This document shows positions 33,681 through 44,433 of a stretch of DNA of 64,000 nucleotides, one piece after another; position 1 is the stretch's first letter; every line of letters starts with the position of its first letter. Both the position numbers and the translations under genes were made by a program. The notes beneath the pieces are model-generated. The model was not told the origin of the DNA and did not search any database. It saw only the letters and a list, made by a program, of their open reading frames with translations. Source of the stretch: an uncultured Collinsella sp. (lineage in GTDB: Bacteria; Actinomycetota; Coriobacteriia; Coriobacteriales; Coriobacteriaceae); assembly GCA_958450865.1 (NCBI GenBank), contig CAUDNY010000002.1, positions 186,001 through 250,000 on the forward strand, in the 5' to 3' direction.

Positions 33681-34826
33681 TCAGTTCCACCAATACAGCT
33701 TGTGAACGTAACGATAATCGAATCCCGAATAGGGACTGGGATTACGACCGACAATGGTCGAATATGGAATAACCTGGTGATCCTTAAGGACAGATATGTC
33801 ATAAAAGGAATAAATTGTAAAAATTATCAATATTGCAGATACAACAACCAATCGAAAAGATTGAGAATCGATCTTTTCGATAACTAGCGGCAAACCTATC
33901 ATTGAATGAAATGAAAAACTCCAGTAAATTCGCTCAGCATTCGGAATAAACGGTAAGAAAAACGTAACACCCACAGCCGCAATCTGCAGATACAGAAAGC
34001 ATCTATACCACCACTCATTTTTACATTTGAGATAATTTTGATAATAGAGACTGAGGATGAATAGATTTAGACAGATTGTGCCAATAATAAACAGACTTCC
34101 TGCCGTGCTAAAGCCATTCAAAATTGCAGCGTATTTAGATGATCCCGGGAGTAGCTTTGCCACAACTGGAAAAGAAACGGTGCCAATTGCAGCCATTAAA
34201 ACCAACAGCCCTGTCGCTCGTTTTGGATTCCATTCAATATTCATCAGCCAATATGTGGGAAACAAGACAATAGAAGAATAGTGAAAAGAAAAAGCAAGAA
34301 AACAAAGTAAAAGATATGGACGCAGCTTACGTTTAATTGCGAAATAAATCGCAAGAGAAAAAATTGAGCATGCAAGCATCTGTCGAATTGCATTCATGCT
34401 AATAAAATAATAACGGAATAAAAACAAGAGAAGAATACTGAATGGAATATTAGGCGACATCTTCTTGAATGAAGCAAATACAAAAAAGATAAAAATTGCA
34501 CTTGTCACGAAAAATAAAAGAAAGACGTTTGTAGAAAAAAATTGAATAAATTTATTTAATAATACATATCCAAACTCAAAGCCATCGAAGTAGTTATTTT
34601 CGTAAATTCGATAAAATCCCGAATAGTACGTCGTGAAATAATCAGTACCGACGTTGTAACGAATTCCAGACACAATAATAAGGGGAATAGCCGAAAGAAA
34701 AAAAGGAAGAACTGAACGGGCCCTATCACCTGAAACCAGGGCAAGATCGGATGATGCATGAACTCCGCGGCTAAAAACCAAATACAATCCAATTGACAGG
34801 CCAAAAGCTAATACGTAGACAAGCAT
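33681..34826 (-). CDS. EpsG-family polysaccharide polymerase (Wzy-like)
   Basis: A 381-residue protein with about ten hydrophobic segments. It contains IIVSGIRYNVGTDYFTTY near residue 50 (the 'R--VG-DY--Y' signature of EpsG) and later FSFHYSSIVLFPTYWL. It probably polymerises the repeat unit outside the membrane. The ATG at 34826 follows GGTGGG and sits just behind the previous stop; a start at 34847 is possible. It is very AT-rich compared with the chromosome, as expected of a swapped polymerase gene. Confidence 0.85.
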   Translation of the reverse strand: MLVYVLAFGLSIGLYLVFSRGVHASSDLALVSGDRARSVLPFFLSAIPLIIVSGIRYNVGTDYFTTYYSGFYRIYENNYFDGFEFGYVLLNKFIQFFSTNVFLLFFVTSAIFIFFVFASFKKMSPNIPFSILLLFLFRYYFISMNAIRQMLACSIFSLAIYFAIKRKLRPYLLLCFLAFSFHYSSIVLFPTYWLMNIEWNPKRATGLLVLMAAIGTVSFPVVAKLLPGSSKYAAILNGFSTAGSLFIIGTICLNLFILSLYYQNYLKCKNEWWYRCFLYLQIAAVGVTFFLPFIPNAERIYWSFSFHSMIGLPLVIEKIDSQSFRLVVVSAILIIFTIYSFYDISVLKDHQVIPYSTIVGRNPSPYSGFDYRYVHKLYWWN

Positions 34827-34828
34827 CC

Positions 34829-36070
34829 CTAACCCACCTTTAAACACTTTATAAAGTTATCTAAATAAGCATATGAATCAAACTGTTTAGCTCTCAATTG
34901 AGCATTGGCCCCTAAATCAGAACGAAGAACGTCGTCATCAAAGAGTAATGACATTGCCCTTGCAATCGACTCGACAATATTCTCATCACGTTCAACAAAA
35001 ATCGAAGTTGAATCACTTGCATATTCCGGCATTCCGCCTGAATTTGTAACAATAGTAGCCTTACCCGCAGCCATAGCCTCTAATAATGAGAGGCATGCAG
35101 GTTCTTCCCAAATTGAGGGAATTACGCAAACATCAGCTATGCCGTATATGTATTGAATTGCATCATGGGGGATAAATCCCGTGAATACAACCTTGTCACC
35201 AAGCAATGCGGCAAGGTCTTTAACCTTTGCCTCGTATTCGCTAGTAATATCGGAATCAAAAAATGCTGAACCGGCAATAAGCAGTTTTGACTTTGGCACG
35301 ACATCTTTTATTAACGAAAAGGCTTCAAGTAGCTCCAATACACCCTTTTCGGGAGTAATCCTTCCATTAAACAAATACACAAAAGAGTCTACTTCGACCC
35401 CAAGATCATCTTTAATTTTAGATTTATCCGCATCTGATAATCGCGCGTCAAGAGCACTACAGTCAACACAATTCTTAAAAACAGAAATCTGGCCGGCTTT
35501 TAGCCCTTTAACCTGATTCACATATGAATCGGCAACAAATTCAGAAATGCAGAGAGCTGAGTTTACATTTGCGGCAATTTTTTCACAGCCGTATAGCTCA
35601 GAAAAGACATTATGGAGATGATAGTAGTATCTACCGCGATACTTTCCAGCATTTCCGTAGCTTTTAAGCGCTAAAAAAATACTAGGATGATTCTCAACAA
35701 TGAGAGTGCCAAAATCATCAGAATGAAGCAAATGACCCATTCGCTTCAAAAACCACATGCGTTGAAAAACAAAACGACATGAAGAAATATTTCGACTAAG
35801 CGTTAGCTTTTTTGCAATAGCAAATACAGCCTTATCCAATTCTTCGATCATCTTAGGAGGTTTAAGAAATATGCAATTACAATGCTTATAAGAAACGGAC
35901 TTGCGATATGCCGATTCACTCCAAATTGAAATGACATTAAACTCAAAACATGGGTTTAATTCATTATTTTCAATTAAAGTTTCAACAAGTGCCTCTACAG
36001 CACCGCCTTCAGTTGCTGGAACAGGCAAAATTCCCGTTGTAAGGAAGGTCACCTTCTTTAGCTTTTTCAA
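34829..36070 (-). CDS. Glycosyltransferase family 4 (group 1)
   Basis: A 413-residue GT-B enzyme. The N-terminal half includes TTGILPVPATEGGAVEALV. The C-terminal half has FNGRITPEKGVLELLEAFSL and the nucleotide-sugar-binding stretch SIWEEPACLSLLEAMAAGKA with the E-x7-E arrangement. It lies between the polymerase and a second GT4 gene, with 18 bases to the upstream gene. The linkage made is unknown. Confidence 0.88.
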   Translation of the reverse strand: MKKLKKVTFLTTGILPVPATEGGAVEALVETLIENNELNPCFEFNVISIWSESAYRKSVSYKHCNCIFLKPPKMIEELDKAVFAIAKKLTLSRNISSCRFVFQRMWFLKRMGHLLHSDDFGTLIVENHPSIFLALKSYGNAGKYRGRYYYHLHNVFSELYGCEKIAANVNSALCISEFVADSYVNQVKGLKAGQISVFKNCVDCSALDARLSDADKSKIKDDLGVEVDSFVYLFNGRITPEKGVLELLEAFSLIKDVVPKSKLLIAGSAFFDSDITSEYEAKVKDLAALLGDKVVFTGFIPHDAIQYIYGIADVCVIPSIWEEPACLSLLEAMAAGKATIVTNSGGMPEYASDSTSIFVERDENIVESIARAMSLLFDDDVLRSDLGANAQLRAKQFDSYAYLDNFIKCLKVG

Positions 36071-36088
36071 CCTGCGCTCCTCTCCAAG

Positions 36089-37174
36089 CTAAAGCGACTC
36101 ATAAAAAGCAGATAGTGCTTTTGCCGCAAATTCGATGTCATAATTCCTAAATCTAGACAAGTCAATAGACCTATCAACCTTTGGATGAATAGCAGAAATT
36201 TCTTTAACCCAGACATCCGACTTCTCTATTGACAGAAATTTGCTTTCGCCTGTAACATCAACCTCACGTGTGATCGCATCACTAAACAAGCATGGCAAAC
36301 CCGCCACCTGTGCCTCGACGCCGACGAGGCACAGACCTTCGTAAAGGCTTGGCAGAACAAACGCATCAAACGCCTGGTACAAACGATTGACATCACTTCT
36401 CTGTCCCAGAAACTTAACGCGATCCGTGAGACCGCGTTCGTCCACCAAGGCCTTTACGGAGGCCCCGGCTTCGCCGGTACCGACAAGCAACAGGACAGCG
36501 TCGTCGCGGCGCTTCGCGACCTCAGAAAAAACGTCAATCAAAAACGAATGGTTCTTCTGGGCAGTAAAGCGCCCCACATGACCAATGGCAAACTGGTTGT
36601 CGACGAGGCCCAGGTCGACTCGCGCCTGCGCGCGAGCCTCCTCATTGAAGCTGAAGCGATCCAAATCAATTGCGTTATATACAACCTCGAAGTTTGCATC
36701 TTTACCAAAAAGCCATTCACCGGCGAATTTACTGCATGCAAAACGATGCGTTGGATAACGATTTGACTGCGTTTTTAGCACGGCCTTCAGAGTATTCTTG
36801 GCATACTCGCCCTTACCACTCGTAGAGTGACTATGGGCAATCCGCACTGGAACACCCGCCTTCTTTGCCGCACGGAGCGGAAAAACTGAAAGCGCGTTAA
36901 TGTGACTGTGCACAACCTTCCAACCCTCTTGTTTAAAGAGGCGCTGAAGCTCTCGCTGGTATTCAACTACATGCTGATAGGGCGGTATTTCAAAGACCCT
37001 GCCACCGAGCGATTCGATTTCTTCGCGCGGAATAAGCGTCGAATCTGAGTCGACAAGGAAATCGAACTGCACCCTGCTACGGTCAATATGACGGTAGTAG
37101 TTCATAACAACAGCCTCGACGCCGCCGCCATTCATTTTTCCGACTATCTGAGCGACACGAATCGAATTAGCCAT
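36089..37174 (-). CDS. Glycosyltransferase family 4 (EpsF/capsular group 1 type)
   Basis: A 361-residue GT-B enzyme. It opens RVAQIVGKMNGGGVEAVVMN, has the His in HSHINALSVFPLRAAKK, then HVGRFTAQKNHSFLIDVFSE and PSLYEGLCLVGVEAQVAGLP. This protein type is common as the second transferase of Firmicute and Actinobacterial exopolysaccharide operons. It starts at the last base before the sugar-transferase stop, so it is coupled. GC is intermediate between the host and the AT-rich central operon genes. Confidence 0.9.
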   Translation of the reverse strand: MANSIRVAQIVGKMNGGGVEAVVMNYYRHIDRSRVQFDFLVDSDSTLIPREEIESLGGRVFEIPPYQHVVEYQRELQRLFKQEGWKVVHSHINALSVFPLRAAKKAGVPVRIAHSHSTSGKGEYAKNTLKAVLKTQSNRYPTHRFACSKFAGEWLFGKDANFEVVYNAIDLDRFSFNEEARAQARVDLGLVDNQFAIGHVGRFTAQKNHSFLIDVFSEVAKRRDDAVLLLVGTGEAGASVKALVDERGLTDRVKFLGQRSDVNRLYQAFDAFVLPSLYEGLCLVGVEAQVAGLPCLFSDAITREVDVTGESKFLSIEKSDVWVKEISAIHPKVDRSIDLSRFRNYDIEFAAKALSAFYESL

Positions 37175-37942
37175 TTATCGCCCCGTCCTCTTCTTGCCGA
37201 ACATGGCACCAAAAGTGCCGGTGAAACATTTCCAGTCCATGCGGAAGCAGCGATTACGCACATAGCGAAGCTCAATCTTCTGTCGTAAGCCACTGTTGAA
37301 GGTTGCCTCGTTACGGTCGGTCGCCTGCCACAGGCCAGTAATACCGGGCTGGACAGAGAGCAGCTCAGCTTTTTCCTCGTAGGAAAAATGCTGTTCAAGC
37401 TCATCCCTTGTAATGGGACGAGGGCCAATGACAGAAAGATCACCGTTCAGCACGTTGAGAAACTGCGGCATCTCGTCGATGGAGCATTTACGAATGAATT
37501 GACCAATCCTGGTAATGCGAGGATCATCGTCGACTTTGCGTTCGACTTCCCACTGATGCAGCTGCTCGGGACTCAAATACTTCTGCACATCACCCGCATC
37601 GGCGACCATACTACGAAGCTTGAAGATCTTGATGGTCTTTCCGCCCTTGCCGACGCGCTCTTGCGTATACACAGGACTGCCGGGTGATTCAAGGCTAATG
37701 AGCGCGCACACGATGGCGATGGGAATAAGCAGCAGCACACTCATCAAAAGACTGAATACAAGGTCAAACAACCTCTTAATAAAGCGGTAACCAAGCGTGC
37801 CGCTCGGCTTAATCTCTTTAATAGCCAGTGCGTCCCCCACGGATACACAGCTCTCTGTTACTTCTTTAGCAGTCACGGTCAAACTTACGTCCCCGTTGTC
37901 CAGGGATCCCCCAATCGGTAAATTCAAAGATGCAAACAACAA
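37175..37942 (-). CDS. Initiating sugar-phosphate transferase (WcaJ/EpsL-type)
   Basis: A 255-residue polyprenyl-phosphate phosphoglycosyltransferase that starts the repeat unit on undecaprenyl phosphate. It has a single N-terminal reentrant membrane helix (LFDLVFSLLMSVLLLIPIAI), VYTQERVGKGGKTIKIFKLRSM (in part), DEMPQFLNVLNGDLSVIGPRP with the catalytic Asp-Glu, and QPGITGLWQ. Translation may start at a TTG at 37942 or another TTG downstream with a GGGGA site. It follows the antiterminator gene and precedes the transferases. Confidence 0.9.
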   Translation of the reverse strand: MLFASLNLPIGGSLDNGDVSLTVTAKEVTESCVSVGDALAIKEIKPSGTLGYRFIKRLFDLVFSLLMSVLLLIPIAIVCALISLESPGSPVYTQERVGKGGKTIKIFKLRSMVADAGDVQKYLSPEQLHQWEVERKVDDDPRITRIGQFIRKCSIDEMPQFLNVLNGDLSVIGPRPITRDELEQHFSYEEKAELLSVQPGITGLWQATDRNEATFNSGLRQKIELRYVRNRCFRMDWKCFTGTFGAMFGKKRTGR

Positions 37943-37960
37943 GCCGGCGCAACGTCTCCC

Positions 37961-38551
37961 TTACGTTTTGATGGGAACGTCGAGCGGAAGCACTTCCCTA
38001 AAGCCAGAATCGCCTTCGCCTACGCCCACCAGGCACCAGCGCTTGCGACGGTCGATCTTGTAAACACGGGCCTCTTGCCCCACTAAGGGCCCTTGCTCTA
38101 CGTGCAGCACGCCGTCTTCTATGCGCGCGACGCTGTTGCGCACCACGCCGTCCTTGTCCAACACGCTGCGGTACCAGTCCTGTGCATCGTCCGGCATGGG
38201 CATGTACGCCCGCTCCCTACTGCCGGCAATGCGACAGCCAAAGCTCAGCTGGGCCAAAGCCCTATCGAGCACGGCTGCATCGTGCGTGGCGACGAAGAAA
38301 TATTCCTTGTACATGGGTTTGGTTTGAAGCGACCATGCGCCGTCCCGCTTAAACCAGAACTCCTTTTGCATTACAAAAGCGTCCTGCATAAGGTTGTGCG
38401 GGATAATGCGGCGGACCTTTTCGCAGGTCTCGCGCTCTTTTCCATTGGGGGTGTGGACCAGATACCAGCGGACGCGGCCGTGCTGGCTGTTGGTGGTGGC
38501 GCCGTTAAACGCGCCCGGCAGCTGCTCTTGGCGCCGTGCCGTCTGTTCCAT
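37961..38551 (-). CDS. loaP: LoaP/NusG-paralogue antiterminator of the polysaccharide operon
   Basis: A 196-residue NusG-type protein. The NGN domain reads RVRWYLVHTPNGKERETCEKV with later YKEYFFVATHDAA, and a C-terminal KOW region has VEQGPLVGQEARVYKIDR. Such paralogues encoded first in large biosynthetic operons (LoaP, RfaH) let RNA polymerase read long distances. The ATG at 38551 has a GGGGGG-type site eight bases upstream. The ten-gene operon of over 10 kb behind it fits this job. The symbol is by analogy. Confidence 0.85.
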   Translation of the reverse strand: MEQTARRQEQLPGAFNGATTNSQHGRVRWYLVHTPNGKERETCEKVRRIIPHNLMQDAFVMQKEFWFKRDGAWSLQTKPMYKEYFFVATHDAAVLDRALAQLSFGCRIAGSRERAYMPMPDDAQDWYRSVLDKDGVVRNSVARIEDGVLHVEQGPLVGQEARVYKIDRRKRWCLVGVGEGDSGFREVLPLDVPIKT

Positions 38552-38642
38552 GTTCTCGCCCCCCCTCTTTTGGCTTTGCGATGCATGCAAATGCAGGGGC
38601 ATTTAGAACAGGCTTCTCGCTCGCAGCTAGGCGCAGTCGCAA

Positions 38643-38768
38643 AAGTACAGGTTTTTATAGAGGGGTATGGAGATGTACCTACTAGCAGTACATTTTGCGT
38701 AATCTGGGCAAACGCTGATTAATTGCTCGTATAATGGCTTATGTCGAAAGATACAAAAACCTGTACCT
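38643..38768. promoter_or_regulatory. Promoter region of polysaccharide operon with inverted GTACAGGTTTTT repeats
   Basis: GTACAGGTTTTTATA (38645-38659) recurs inverted near 38750-38766, and a shorter GTAC…GTAC pair lies between them. On the minus strand, TTGTAT-16/17-TTATAC/TATACG gives a candidate promoter near 38724-38752. The paired sites could bind a dimeric regulator or form a DNA loop. No dedicated regulator gene is adjacent apart from loaP. Confidence 0.45.
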
Positions 38769-38779
38769 TTTTGTGCAAC

Positions 38780-38808
38780 AAAAAAAGCCGCTCAACCAGC
38801 GGCTTTCT
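38780..38808 (-). terminator. Second terminator downstream of thrS
   Basis: An AAAGCCGC/GCGGCTTT stem with A/T runs on both sides. It can stop transcription in either direction and isolates the polysaccharide promoter from thrS. Confidence 0.75.
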
Positions 38809-38820
38809 TATTTTGGCATG

Positions 38821-38855
38821 AAAAAAGCGACCGCCCTGTGTGGGCGGTCGCCTTT
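38821..38855 (-). terminator. thrS terminator
   Basis: On the minus strand GGCGACCGCCC / GGGCGGTCGC is followed by six T, 22 bases after the thrS stop. Confidence 0.88.
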
Positions 38856-38877
38856 GTTAATTGTTGTGAAGTTTGCC

Positions 38878-40641
<1,764 letters not shown>

Positions 40642-40740
40642 GGGTATGTTTTCTCCTCTCGGATGCCTGATGCAAGTGCGTGCGATGCGCTCGGCGTTTT
40701 TGACTTGCATCATTATAGGCAGGTTGCCTTGGTATACAAG

Positions 40741-40772
40741 CGCCCGCCGCACCTTAATGGAGCGGCGGGCGA
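40741..40772. terminator. Terminator between the zinc-ribbon gene and thrS
   Basis: CGCCCGCCGC and its perfect complement enclose a ten-base loop. A short T-run follows on the plus strand. It most likely ends the zinc-ribbon gene transcript on the minus strand. Confidence 0.65.
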
Positions 40773-40870
40773 TTTTCTACGCATGCTTCATCGTGTGGGG
40801 CGGGGTGCGCATGTGGCTTGCGCGGGACGCGCGGTGCCCGTGGCTTACGGCCGGACCGACGATGGATGCG

Positions 40871-41302
40871 TTACTGAATGCGAGTTCGGCAGTAGGGGCA
40901 GACCTTCCAGTGCGCATCGAGCGGGCGATGGCAGCTGGGGCACACGTTGCGAACCTGGGTATCGCACACCGGGCAGACGACGAAGTCCTTCTCGATGGGC
41001 GCGCCGCACTGCGGGCAGGTGCCGTACTGGGCAAGCTGGCGCTCGCGCAGGGCCATGTCCAGCTCCTGCTCCTCGCGGTCGGACGCGTAGGAGTGCGGAC
41101 GCAGGACCAGGTAGGCAATGAGGCCCACAAACGGGATGAGGGCGATGATGCCCCATGCCACGTAAGCGCTGGCGCCGCGGCGGCGAGCGTCGATGAACAC
41201 ATAGACGACCGACAGCACATACAGGGCGATGATAAAGCCAACGAAGGCATAGACGACGCCCATAAGCTGCGGCGACATGAGCTCGGAGATGTACTTGGAC
41301 AT
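40871..41302 (-). CDS. Membrane protein with C-terminal zinc ribbons
   Basis: A 143-residue protein. Two hydrophobic helices (VVYAFVGFIIALYVLSVVYVF and AWGIIALIPFVGLIAYLVL, both in part) are followed by a cytoplasmic tail with three Cys-x2-Cys pairs: CPQCGAP, CPVC and CPSCHRP…CPYC. The double zinc-ribbon tail resembles PLDc_N-type membrane anchors found in Actinobacteria. The ATG at 41302 has AAAGG nine bases upstream. It stands alone between thrS and the redox operon. Function unknown. Confidence 0.75.
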   Translation of the reverse strand: MSKYISELMSPQLMGVVYAFVGFIIALYVLSVVYVFIDARRRGASAYVAWGIIALIPFVGLIAYLVLRPHSYASDREEQELDMALRERQLAQYGTCPQCGAPIEKDFVVCPVCDTQVRNVCPSCHRPLDAHWKVCPYCRTRIQ

Positions 41303-41402
41303 TACGGGTACCTTTCGGAATATTAACAGTCCGGTCAAGTTTACCACGGGGTTTGTTTATATGGGACCACGGCTAGGGGCGGGGCTGGTGCGGACACAAA
41401 CA

Positions 41403-41457
41403 TCTCAATCTGTAACAGGTGGGAGCGGGATCCGGGTCTAGGTGTTACAGATTGAGA
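41403..41457. repeat. Intergenic palindrome with 15-bp perfect arms
   Basis: TCTCAATCTGTAACA and its exact complement are separated by 25 GC-rich bases. It lies in the 325-base gap between divergent genes, so it is not a terminator for either. It may be another member of this genome's palindromic repeats; only one copy is in the window. Confidence 0.6.
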
Positions 41458-41595
41458 CGAAAGGTTGCCGTAGTTGTCGGCAGACGAGGTTGTCGTCGTT
41501 GCCGGGTCTCCCCTCGCCTGCCGTTGGCGGGTGTTGCAGGGTTGTTCGCCGCATTGCCGCCGCACTGGGGGCGCGCAGACCGTAGGATGGTTTTA

Positions 41596-41610
41596 TTGAC
41601 AGCCTGTCAA
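41596..41610. promoter_or_regulatory. TTGACAG-C-CTGTCAA palindrome before the redox operon
   Basis: Perfect 7-bp half sites with a one-base centre, 18 bases before the GTG start of the GlpA-like gene. It is a candidate operator; the bound regulator is not in the window. Confidence 0.45.
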
Positions 41611-41627
41611 CTTATCTGGGAGGCACC

Positions 41628-43082
41628 GTGGCAGAAACGTTTGATATCGCAATTGTGGGCGCGGGCATTACGGGGTGCGCCATCGCGCGGCAGCTCGCGC
41701 GGTTTGACCTGTCCATTTGCGTGGTCGAGGCAGCAAACGATATCGCGCTGGGCGCATCGAAGGCCAACGGCGGTCTGGTGCATGCCGGTTACGATCCGGC
41801 CCCGGGCACCGTAAAGGCGCAGGTCAACGCCCGCGGCTGTGAGCTGTACGGTACGTGGGCGCAGGAGCTCGGCTTTCTGTTCCGCCGCACCGGTTCGATG
41901 GTGCTGGGGTTTAGCGACGAGGACCGCGCGCATCTGGAGCAGCTACGTTGCAACGGCCATGCCAACGGCGTGCCCGAGCTGTCGATCATCGGACCCGACC
42001 GCATCCACGAATTAGAGCCGCGCGCCAGTGCCGACGCTACGTGCGCGTTGTGGTGCCCCTCGACTGGATTTGTCGACCCGTTTGAGGTTGCCATCGCCGC
42101 GCTGGAGAACGCCGTGGCCAACGGGGTGACGTTTATGCGGTCCGCGTTGGTGGAAGCGATTGAAGTTGCGGGCTCGGGCGACGACGCGCGCTTTACGCTG
42201 GCGACGCCCGCCGGAGACGTGCGCTGCCGCTATCTGATCAACGCCGCGGGCAACGGCGCCGCCGACATCTCGCATATGGCGGGCGCCGAGGAGTTTCAGA
42301 TGGTCTGGCGTCAGGGCAACATCGTGGTGCTGGACAAGGAGCCACGCATGCTTATGCCGCTCTACCCCGTGCCGACGCCGGTGTCGAAGGGCGTTATCGT
42401 GACGGGCACCGTGCACGGCAACACCGTGATCACCGCCACGGCTGCCGTACGCGAGCCGGGCGACACGCAGACCTATGCGAGCGATGTGAACGCGCTCCTG
42501 AACGGCGCGCGCAAGCTGGTGCCCGATCTGGATACGCGCCGCGTGGTGCGCGCATTTGCCGGCGGGCGTCCGGTCATTCAGGGAACGAACGACTTCTTTA
42601 TTGGACAGTCGGCCGTGGTGCCGGGGCTTTTCCAGGCGGCGGGCATTCAGTCGCCGGGCGTGGCGAGCGCGCCGGCCATTGCCGAGCGCATGGAGCTTGC
42701 GATGCGTGAGGCGGGCGTGGAACTGCACGAGCGGGCGGACTGGAACCCAATTCGCCGCGCACCGGACGACTTTGACCGCTCACCGCTGGCGCGCAAGGAG
42801 GAGCTGATCGAGTCCGATCCCGCGTGGGGACAGATTGTCTGCCGCTGCGAGACGGTGCCCGAAGCCGAGATTGTGGCCGCGATCCGACGCCGTCCGGGCG
42901 CGATTTCGGTCGAGGGCGTCAAGCGGCGCTGCCGCGCCGGCATGGGTCGGTGCCAGAGCGGTTTTTGCCAGAGCCGTGTGGTTGCGATCCTGGCGCGCGA
43001 GCTGGGCTGCGACCCCAGCGAGGTATTACTGGAGGACGCCGGCTCCTGGCTGGTCGAGGGACCTTTGAAGGGAGTGCGCTAG
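41628..43082 (+). CDS. GlpA-like FAD-dependent oxidoreductase with BFD-type [2Fe-2S] domain
   Basis: A 484-residue protein. It opens with the FAD motif IAIVGAGITGCAIARQL, then a DAO-type domain (ASKANGGLVHAGYDP, GRPVIQGTNDFFIGQ). The C-terminal BFD-like domain has CRCETV near 412 and CRAGMGRCQSGFCQSR, four Cys for an iron-sulfur centre. Similar proteins act as anaerobic glycerol-3-phosphate dehydrogenase subunit A or as hydroxyacid oxidases. The GTG start has GGGAGG four bases upstream. It is followed within one base by the GlpB-like gene. The substrate is inferred and glpK is absent nearby. Confidence 0.85.
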   Translation: MAETFDIAIVGAGITGCAIARQLARFDLSICVVEAANDIALGASKANGGLVHAGYDPAPGTVKAQVNARGCELYGTWAQELGFLFRRTGSMVLGFSDEDRAHLEQLRCNGHANGVPELSIIGPDRIHELEPRASADATCALWCPSTGFVDPFEVAIAALENAVANGVTFMRSALVEAIEVAGSGDDARFTLATPAGDVRCRYLINAAGNGAADISHMAGAEEFQMVWRQGNIVVLDKEPRMLMPLYPVPTPVSKGVIVTGTVHGNTVITATAAVREPGDTQTYASDVNALLNGARKLVPDLDTRRVVRAFAGGRPVIQGTNDFFIGQSAVVPGLFQAAGIQSPGVASAPAIAERMELAMREAGVELHERADWNPIRRAPDDFDRSPLARKEELIESDPAWGQIVCRCETVPEAEIVAAIRRRPGAISVEGVKRRCRAGMGRCQSGFCQSRVVAILARELGCDPSEVLLEDAGSWLVEGPLKGVR

Positions 43083-43083
43083 G

Positions 43084-44430
43084 ATGGCGGAATTCGGATC
43101 GAGCGCGATTGATTGCGGTGCCGCAGAAGCCGTACAAACGCAAGTCTTTGACGTGGTCGTTATCGGCGGCGGCCCCGCCGGCATGGCGGCCGCGCTGGCC
43201 GCGCATAAGGCCGGAGCGTGCGTGGCCATCGTGGAGCGCGAGCAGCACCTGGGCGGCATCCTCCGCCAATGCATCCACCCCGGCTTTGGCCTGTCGCATT
43301 TTAAACAGGAGCTCACCGGTCCCGAGTACGCGCAGCGCTTTATCGACCAGGTGCACGCAACCGACATTGCGCTGTTCCTGAACAGCATGGTGCTTGGGAT
43401 TGATTCAGGCGAGCCTACGGAAGACACCGCGGTCCATGCCGTCACGCTCATGAGCCCTGCCGGCATGATGCAGCTCACCGGGCGCGCAATTGTCCTTGCC
43501 ATGGGCTGCCGCGAGCGCACCCGCAGCGAGATCAAGATCCCCGGCAGTCGTCCCGCCGGCGTGTTTACGGCCGGCCTGGCGCAGCGATACATCAATATCG
43601 AGAACCTCAAGCCCGGCTCGCGCGCCGTCATTTTGGGTTCGGGCGATATCGGGCTGATCATGGCACGTCGCTGCACGCTCGAGGGGATTTCGGTCGAGGG
43701 TGTGTACGAGCTTATGCCGTACGCCAACGGGCTGCGCCGCAATGTGAAGAACTGCCTGGACGACTTTGACATTCCGCTGCATCTGTCTACCACGGTCACG
43801 CGCGTGATCGGGCACGACCGCGTGGAAGCCGTCGAGGTGAGCCAAGTCGACGAGCGCCTGGCGCCCATTCCGGGGACCGAGCACATTGTTCCGTGCGACA
43901 CGTTGCTGCTTTCGGTGGGCCTGATTCCCGAGAACGAGCTTTCGGTTGCCGCGGGCGTAGAGCTTGACCCGCGCACACGCGGCGCCGTGGTGGACCAGAG
44001 CCTGCAGACGGGCGTACCAGGCATCTTTGCCTGCGGCAACGTGCTGCACGTGCACGACCTGGCCGACAATGTGACGACTGAGTCCGAGAGAGCTGGCGCA
44101 GCTGCGGCGGCGTACGCGCTGGGAACCGGCGCGGGCGCCGTTCCGGACTGCGAGCTCACCGTCTCCCCTGCCGGCATTGCGGGATACGCACTGCCGGGAC
44201 GCATTACGGCTGTGGCGCTCACCAAACTCAACTTCCGTGTGCGCCGGCCAGTCGATGCCGCTCGAGTACGCATCTTGGCCAACGGCGAAGAACTGTTTGC
44301 GGGCAAAGTCCGCGCGTTTAAGCCGAGCGTTATGGAAAGCTTCCCGCTGCCGGCAAAGGTGATTCAGCGCGCACTCGACCTGGGTGCCAGCGAGATTGTC
44401 CTGTCCGTCAATCCCATCGAGGAGGCATAG
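43084..44430 (+). CDS. Pyridine-nucleotide-disulfide-type FAD oxidoreductase (GlpB-position subunit)
   Basis: A 448-residue flavoprotein. FAD-binding VVVIGGGPAGMAAALAAHKAG (in part) is at about residue 22. LGGILRQCIHPGFGLSHF follows, where redox enzymes often carry a Cys, and a second nucleotide motif AVILGSGDIGLIMARR lies in the middle. It probably passes electrons from the GlpA-like subunit to an acceptor with the DUF1667 protein. Gene spacing of one and three bases shows a tight operon. Confidence 0.85.
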   Translation: MAEFGSSAIDCGAAEAVQTQVFDVVVIGGGPAGMAAALAAHKAGACVAIVEREQHLGGILRQCIHPGFGLSHFKQELTGPEYAQRFIDQVHATDIALFLNSMVLGIDSGEPTEDTAVHAVTLMSPAGMMQLTGRAIVLAMGCRERTRSEIKIPGSRPAGVFTAGLAQRYINIENLKPGSRAVILGSGDIGLIMARRCTLEGISVEGVYELMPYANGLRRNVKNCLDDFDIPLHLSTTVTRVIGHDRVEAVEVSQVDERLAPIPGTEHIVPCDTLLLSVGLIPENELSVAAGVELDPRTRGAVVDQSLQTGVPGIFACGNVLHVHDLADNVTTESERAGAAAAAYALGTGAGAVPDCELTVSPAGIAGYALPGRITAVALTKLNFRVRRPVDAARVRILANGEELFAGKVRAFKPSVMESFPLPAKVIQRALDLGASEIVLSVNPIEEA

Positions 44431-44433
44431 CTC

